Positions 61,195 to 64,000 of a stretch of DNA of 64,000 bases are shown here, in pieces. Numbering within the stretch: the first letter of the stretch is position 1; the number at the start of each line of letters is the position of its first letter. The stretch is taken from the NCBI GenBank assembly GCA_965247225.1, contig CBDFGT010000040.1, positions 1 through 64,000 on the forward strand, written 5' to 3'. The notes beneath the pieces were generated by a model. The model made no database searches and was not told the origin of the DNA. It saw nothing but the letters and a program-made list of their open reading frames with translations. The DNA comes from CBDFGT01 sp965247225 (GTDB lineage: Bacteria; Pseudomonadota; Alphaproteobacteria; Rhizobiales; Rhizobiaceae). A program made the position numbers and the translations under genes.

Positions 61195-61695
61195 ATGAAA
61201 AACCGGATACTCGCAATCATGCTGGCAACAGCAGCACTGGCAATGGCGGGCCAGAACGCAAAAGCCGAAACTGTTGGCAAGGTCGGGGTCGACTGGATTG
61301 GCAATGATATCATTGTCGACGCGGTATCGGACCCGGACATTTCCGGCATAACCTGCCACGTTACCTATTTCGACCGCAGCCTGATTGACCGGCTCAAGAA
61401 TGGCAACTGGTTTGAAGATCCCTCCAACAATTCCATTGCCTGCCGGCAGACCGGGCCGATTGTGATTGGAGATATTGACCTCTCGAAAGAAGGCCAAGAG
61501 GTGTTTTCAGAGGGGCTTTCCCTGATCTGGAAATCCCTTTCGGTAACCCGTATCTACGACCGGAAAAACGACACGCTCATCTATCTCGCCCATTCGCGCC
61601 AGGTGGTGGACGGGTCTGCCAAAATGTCGATTTCAACCGTTCCGCTTTTCCATCAGGACGTAACATGGACCAGGGGCAGGCCGGAGGCAAAGTAA
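61195..61695 (+). CDS. creA: CreA-family periplasmic protein
   Basis: An exported protein of unknown function. Signal peptide MKNRILAIMLATAALAMAGQNAKA; mature part with VGKVGVDWIGNDIIVDAVSDPDISGITCHVTYFDR, SIACRQTGPI and ETVSKVRIYDR-like VTRIYDRKNDTLIYLAHS, all typical of CreA. ATG 61195 is preferred because the earlier start would prepend Arg-rich residues. 166 residues. It lies 53 bases downstream of the beta-helix gene and may be co-transcribed. Confidence 0.88.
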   Translation: MKNRILAIMLATAALAMAGQNAKAETVGKVGVDWIGNDIIVDAVSDPDISGITCHVTYFDRSLIDRLKNGNWFEDPSNNSIACRQTGPIVIGDIDLSKEGQEVFSEGLSLIWKSLSVTRIYDRKNDTLIYLAHSRQVVDGSAKMSISTVPLFHQDVTWTRGRPEAK

Positions 61696-61710
61696 TCTGC
61701 CCTTCAACCG

Positions 61711-62884
61711 TCAGATGAGCAAACTGTCCAGCGGCTTGACGGACAGGCTCTGCGGGAACACCATATTGCCGAGTGCCTGTTCATCAAGGCCAAGATGATC
61801 GCGCAGCGCACCCTTGAAGACTGATCGCAGATCGGTGGTGGGCATCAGGTCGCGCTCGTCGAGCAATGCAGCCTTGCCAAGGCCCGGCCAGTCCGCAATC
61901 ACCCGGCCACCGTTCACGGCACCACCCACCATAAACGCCACGGTGCCGGTACCGTGGTCAGTTCCTTGTGTGCCATTCATGCTGGCGGTGCGGCCAAACT
62001 CTGTGGCAATTACCACAACTGTTTCCTTCCACGCATCTCCAAGCGCATCGCGCAATATACCCAGCCCCGCGTCGAACTCGGCAAGAACTGCGCCGAGATT
62101 GCCGCCGGTCGGCTGCTCGTCCGAATGGGTATCCCAGCCGTCCAGATCGATACTGCCGATGCGCGGACCATCCGGATCATTGAACAATCGGGCCACCATT
62201 TGCATGCCGGCGGAAAAATCGGATTGTGCTTTCTGTCCACCCTTTCCCGTCTGTTCACCGGCAATTCTGTCAAGGGAAAGCCCCCTTGAAAAACTGTCAG
62301 CCAGAAACGGGTCCGTGGCCTTGTAAAGCGCCAGCAATCGCGCACGCGCATCCTGCGGCATTTTCCTTGTAGCCCCGCTGGACCAGGAAAGCGTCGAAGC
62401 CGGACCGCGCATGAGCAGGGGAATGGTTGGTGCAATCACCAGCCCGCCTTTCACCTGCCCCGCACTGGCAACCTGTGTCATCGCCCGGTTCAGCCAGCCG
62501 CTTTTGTAATCCCCGGTTGACGGCAATCCGCTTTCCAGCACATCCTGGCCATCGAAATGCGAACGCTGGCGGTAAGGGCTTGCAACAGCATGTACAATCA
62601 GGGCCTCGCCCTTGCGGTACATGTCAAGAAAACGCGGCAGCCGGGGATTGAGAATATAGCCATTGCCAAGATCGTGACCGGGTTCACTGCCGTTGGCACC
62701 AAGCACCAGACCCGCACGGATCTTTTCAAAATCAGGATCAAAGGCCGGTTCAACAACCGACAGGCCATCCATGCCGCCACGCAGGATCACCGTGAGGAAC
62801 CGCGGATCACGCTGCCGGGCCGCACTGGCAAACCGGGGCACCCCGGACCAGGCGACAAAGGCACCGGCCAACGTTCGCCCGCAT
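61711..62884 (-). CDS. DUF1501 protein, N-terminus damaged
   Basis: A member of the DUF1501 family of Tat-exported proteins, unknown function, alkaline-phosphatase-like fold. Clear segments: RDPRFLTVILRGGMDGLSVVEPAFDP, HAVASPYRQRSHFDGQDVLESG, IGSIDLDGWDTHSDEQPTGGNLGAVLAEFDAGLG, VVVIATEFGRTASMNGTQGTDHGTGTVAFMVGG. The start is unclear. With one G removed near 62880 the frame begins at ATG 62884 as MRRTLAGAFVAWSGVPRFASAA, a proper twin-arginine signal. Without the correction the frame runs on upstream through the neighbouring gene with no credible start. About 390 residues. Confidence 0.75.
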
Positions 62885-62923
62885 GCACTTTCGGCCCGGT
62901 TACCGACTGGTGAGCCGCACAGG

Positions 62924-64000
62924 CTAACCCAAAGCCTTGATAACACTGCGGAACATGGCCATCGCGGCATATTCGAGCGGGCGGGAAACCGGCTGGTCCT
63001 GCGCCGACTGCAGGATGATGGTTGTGGCATTGGCCGGGTCGATCCAGATCCACTGGCCATGGATGCCGATGGCGGCGAATTCGCCCATTCCGGTTTCGTA
63101 CCAGAACGAACGGTAGGAACCACCGGGAAACAGGCTGTCCTGATCGCCGCGTGCCCAGGTTTCGCGGCTGCCGTTCCAAAGGTCCGCCACCCAGGTTTCG
63201 CTGACCAGACCCTTGCCCCTTTGCCGGATGAGGTCGCCGAAACGCGCCAGATCTCGCGGGGTGATCGACATGCCGCCAGCGGTGCGCGGGCTGCCGACGC
63301 GATCAACCGTGATGAATGCATCGCCATGCGCACCCATCGGTATCCATATGTATTCACTGAGCATTTCCGATACACGTTTTCCCGATGCGGTCTCCAGCAC
63401 AGCGCCGATCATGTCGGTATTGGGCGAATAATAGCGGTGGATGACACCATGCTCTTCGTTGCGTTTCGCGATGGTGCAGAGGAACGTCTTGAGGTCGGTT
63501 GACGGGTGTTTCAGGTCTTCCGGGTTCCAGCTGGTCGAGCGCCGGTAGCGGTCAAAACCGCCGGTGTTGTCGAGATAGTCCTCGTTGAAATCAAGCGCCA
63601 CCTCCATGTCGAGCACCTGGCGGACGGTGGCATCGCCATAGGCGGAACCCTTTGATTCCGGTATGTATTTCGCCACCAAGTCGGTCGGGGACAATTGGCC
63701 TTTGTCAGTCAGAATGCCCGCGAGAATGCCGGTGACGGATTTCGAAACCGAAAAGCAAAGGTGTGGTTTCAGCCGGTCGCAAGTCGGCGCATGCCACTCG
63801 GCGACAAATTCGCCATCGCGCATGACGATGAAGGAATCGGCTTTGGATGAAACCAGAAAGTCCTCCAGTTTCAACGGTTTGCCGTTCTCATCTTCAATGG
63901 GCAGTGATGCGAGTTTGCCAAGCGGAACCGTCGGACTCTCGGACCGTGCCGTGCCCTTGATGATGGCCGAGGGCACGATTTCCTGGACGTTCTGGAATGT
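62924..64000 (-). CDS. Serine hydrolase / class C beta-lactamase-related (partial, 5' end off the window)
   Basis: A penicillin-binding-protein-like serine hydrolase or esterase, open to the edge of the window. Active-site Ser-x-x-Lys in LCFSVSKSVTGILAG, Tyr-x-Asn in HRYYSPNTDMIG, and His-x-Gly in AAIGIHGQWIWIDPAN; the segment NGSRETWARGDQDSLFPGGSYRSFWYETG is family-like. Part of the start (FQNVQEIVPSAIIKG) is inside the window, so probably only a few dozen residues are missing. It may be cytoplasmic or exported; that cannot be told here. It overlaps nothing and is transcribed towards DUF1501. Confidence 0.85.
   Translation of the reverse strand, partial: TFQNVQEIVPSAIIKGTARSESPTVPLGKLASLPIEDENGKPLKLEDFLVSSKADSFIVMRDGEFVAEWHAPTCDRLKPHLCFSVSKSVTGILAGILTDKGQLSPTDLVAKYIPESKGSAYGDATVRQVLDMEVALDFNEDYLDNTGGFDRYRRSTSWNPEDLKHPSTDLKTFLCTIAKRNEEHGVIHRYYSPNTDMIGAVLETASGKRVSEMLSEYIWIPMGAHGDAFITVDRVGSPRTAGGMSITPRDLARFGDLIRQRGKGLVSETWVADLWNGSRETWARGDQDSLFPGGSYRSFWYETGMGEFAAIGIHGQWIWIDPANATTIILQSAQDQPVSRPLEYAAMAMFRSVIKALG

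Overview
The window is a chromosomal segment of an alphaproteobacterium, most probably from the order Hyphomicrobiales (Rhizobiales). Three things support this: the core gene order ilvI/ilvH, herA-like, miaA, serB, degP, hflC-hflK, folA-thyA, ssrA, sspB; a two-piece, circularly permuted tmRNA with the tag ANDNNAKGYALAA; and rhizobial families such as the Tat-exported beta-helix protein, CreA, the paired mutA/mutB mutase and DUF1269. No rRNA, tRNA, CRISPR array, transposase or prophage was found.

Layout. 1-5 kb: an unusual MerR/LuxR-type regulator, a frameshifted RecD-like helicase, a frameshifted PhoX-type phosphatase and a LysE-type exporter. 5-8 kb: a 909-residue helical/TPR protein. 7.8-11.3 kb: the ilvI-ilvH operon, with a branched-chain leader peptide and attenuator at its head and an AbrB/PIN toxin-antitoxin pair between its two genes. 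11.4-13.1 kb: a small accessory patch with a HigBA-type pair, a broken orphan gene and a RelB antitoxin with a decapitated toxin. 13.2-24.6 kb: a conserved core with HerA-like ATPase, MiaA, SerB, BrnTA, DegP, HflCK, DHFR/ThyA, and tmRNA next to SspB, the adaptor for tmRNA-tagged proteins. 24.6-28.2 kb: a large AsmA-like gene with one frameshift. 28.3-33.1 kb: an accessory stretch with hicAB between two copies of a 132-bp repeat, an FAD oxidase, and a two-gene AlbA/HATPase plus ParA-like module. 33-43 kb: DUF1269, UvrD/PcrA helicase, RND efflux pair and oligopeptidase B. 43-49 kb: a CDF transporter with its divergent MerR regulator, an aromatic leader peptide and attenuator before a GNAT acetyltransferase, two cytochromes c, Fe-SOD, a haloacid dehalogenase and a Phd/VapC pair. 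49-64 kb: a second HerA-like ATPase, ohr/ohrR, mutA-mutB, a TMEM175-like channel, a PAS-GAF-GGDEF-EAL protein, the beta-helix Tat protein, creA, DUF1501 and a serine hydrolase that runs off the edge.

Most notable observations: (1) two peptide-leader attenuators, one conventional (ilvI) and one, rich in Tyr/Phe/Trp, before an acetyltransferase; (2) hicAB bracketed by a near-perfect duplication of the end of the neighbouring oxidase gene; (3) a coupled AlbA_2/HATPase and ParA-like pair that is the best candidate for an undescribed defence-type module; (4) six toxin-antitoxin loci in 64 kb, one inside the ilv operon and one decayed; (5) single-base frameshifts grouped in a few patches (1-4 kb, 26.6 kb, 43-47 kb, 62.9 kb). 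Several lie in homopolymers, so sequence error is at least as likely as gene decay.

Start sites were chosen by eye from ribosome-binding sites and family starts. Family names come from motif recognition, not database searches.
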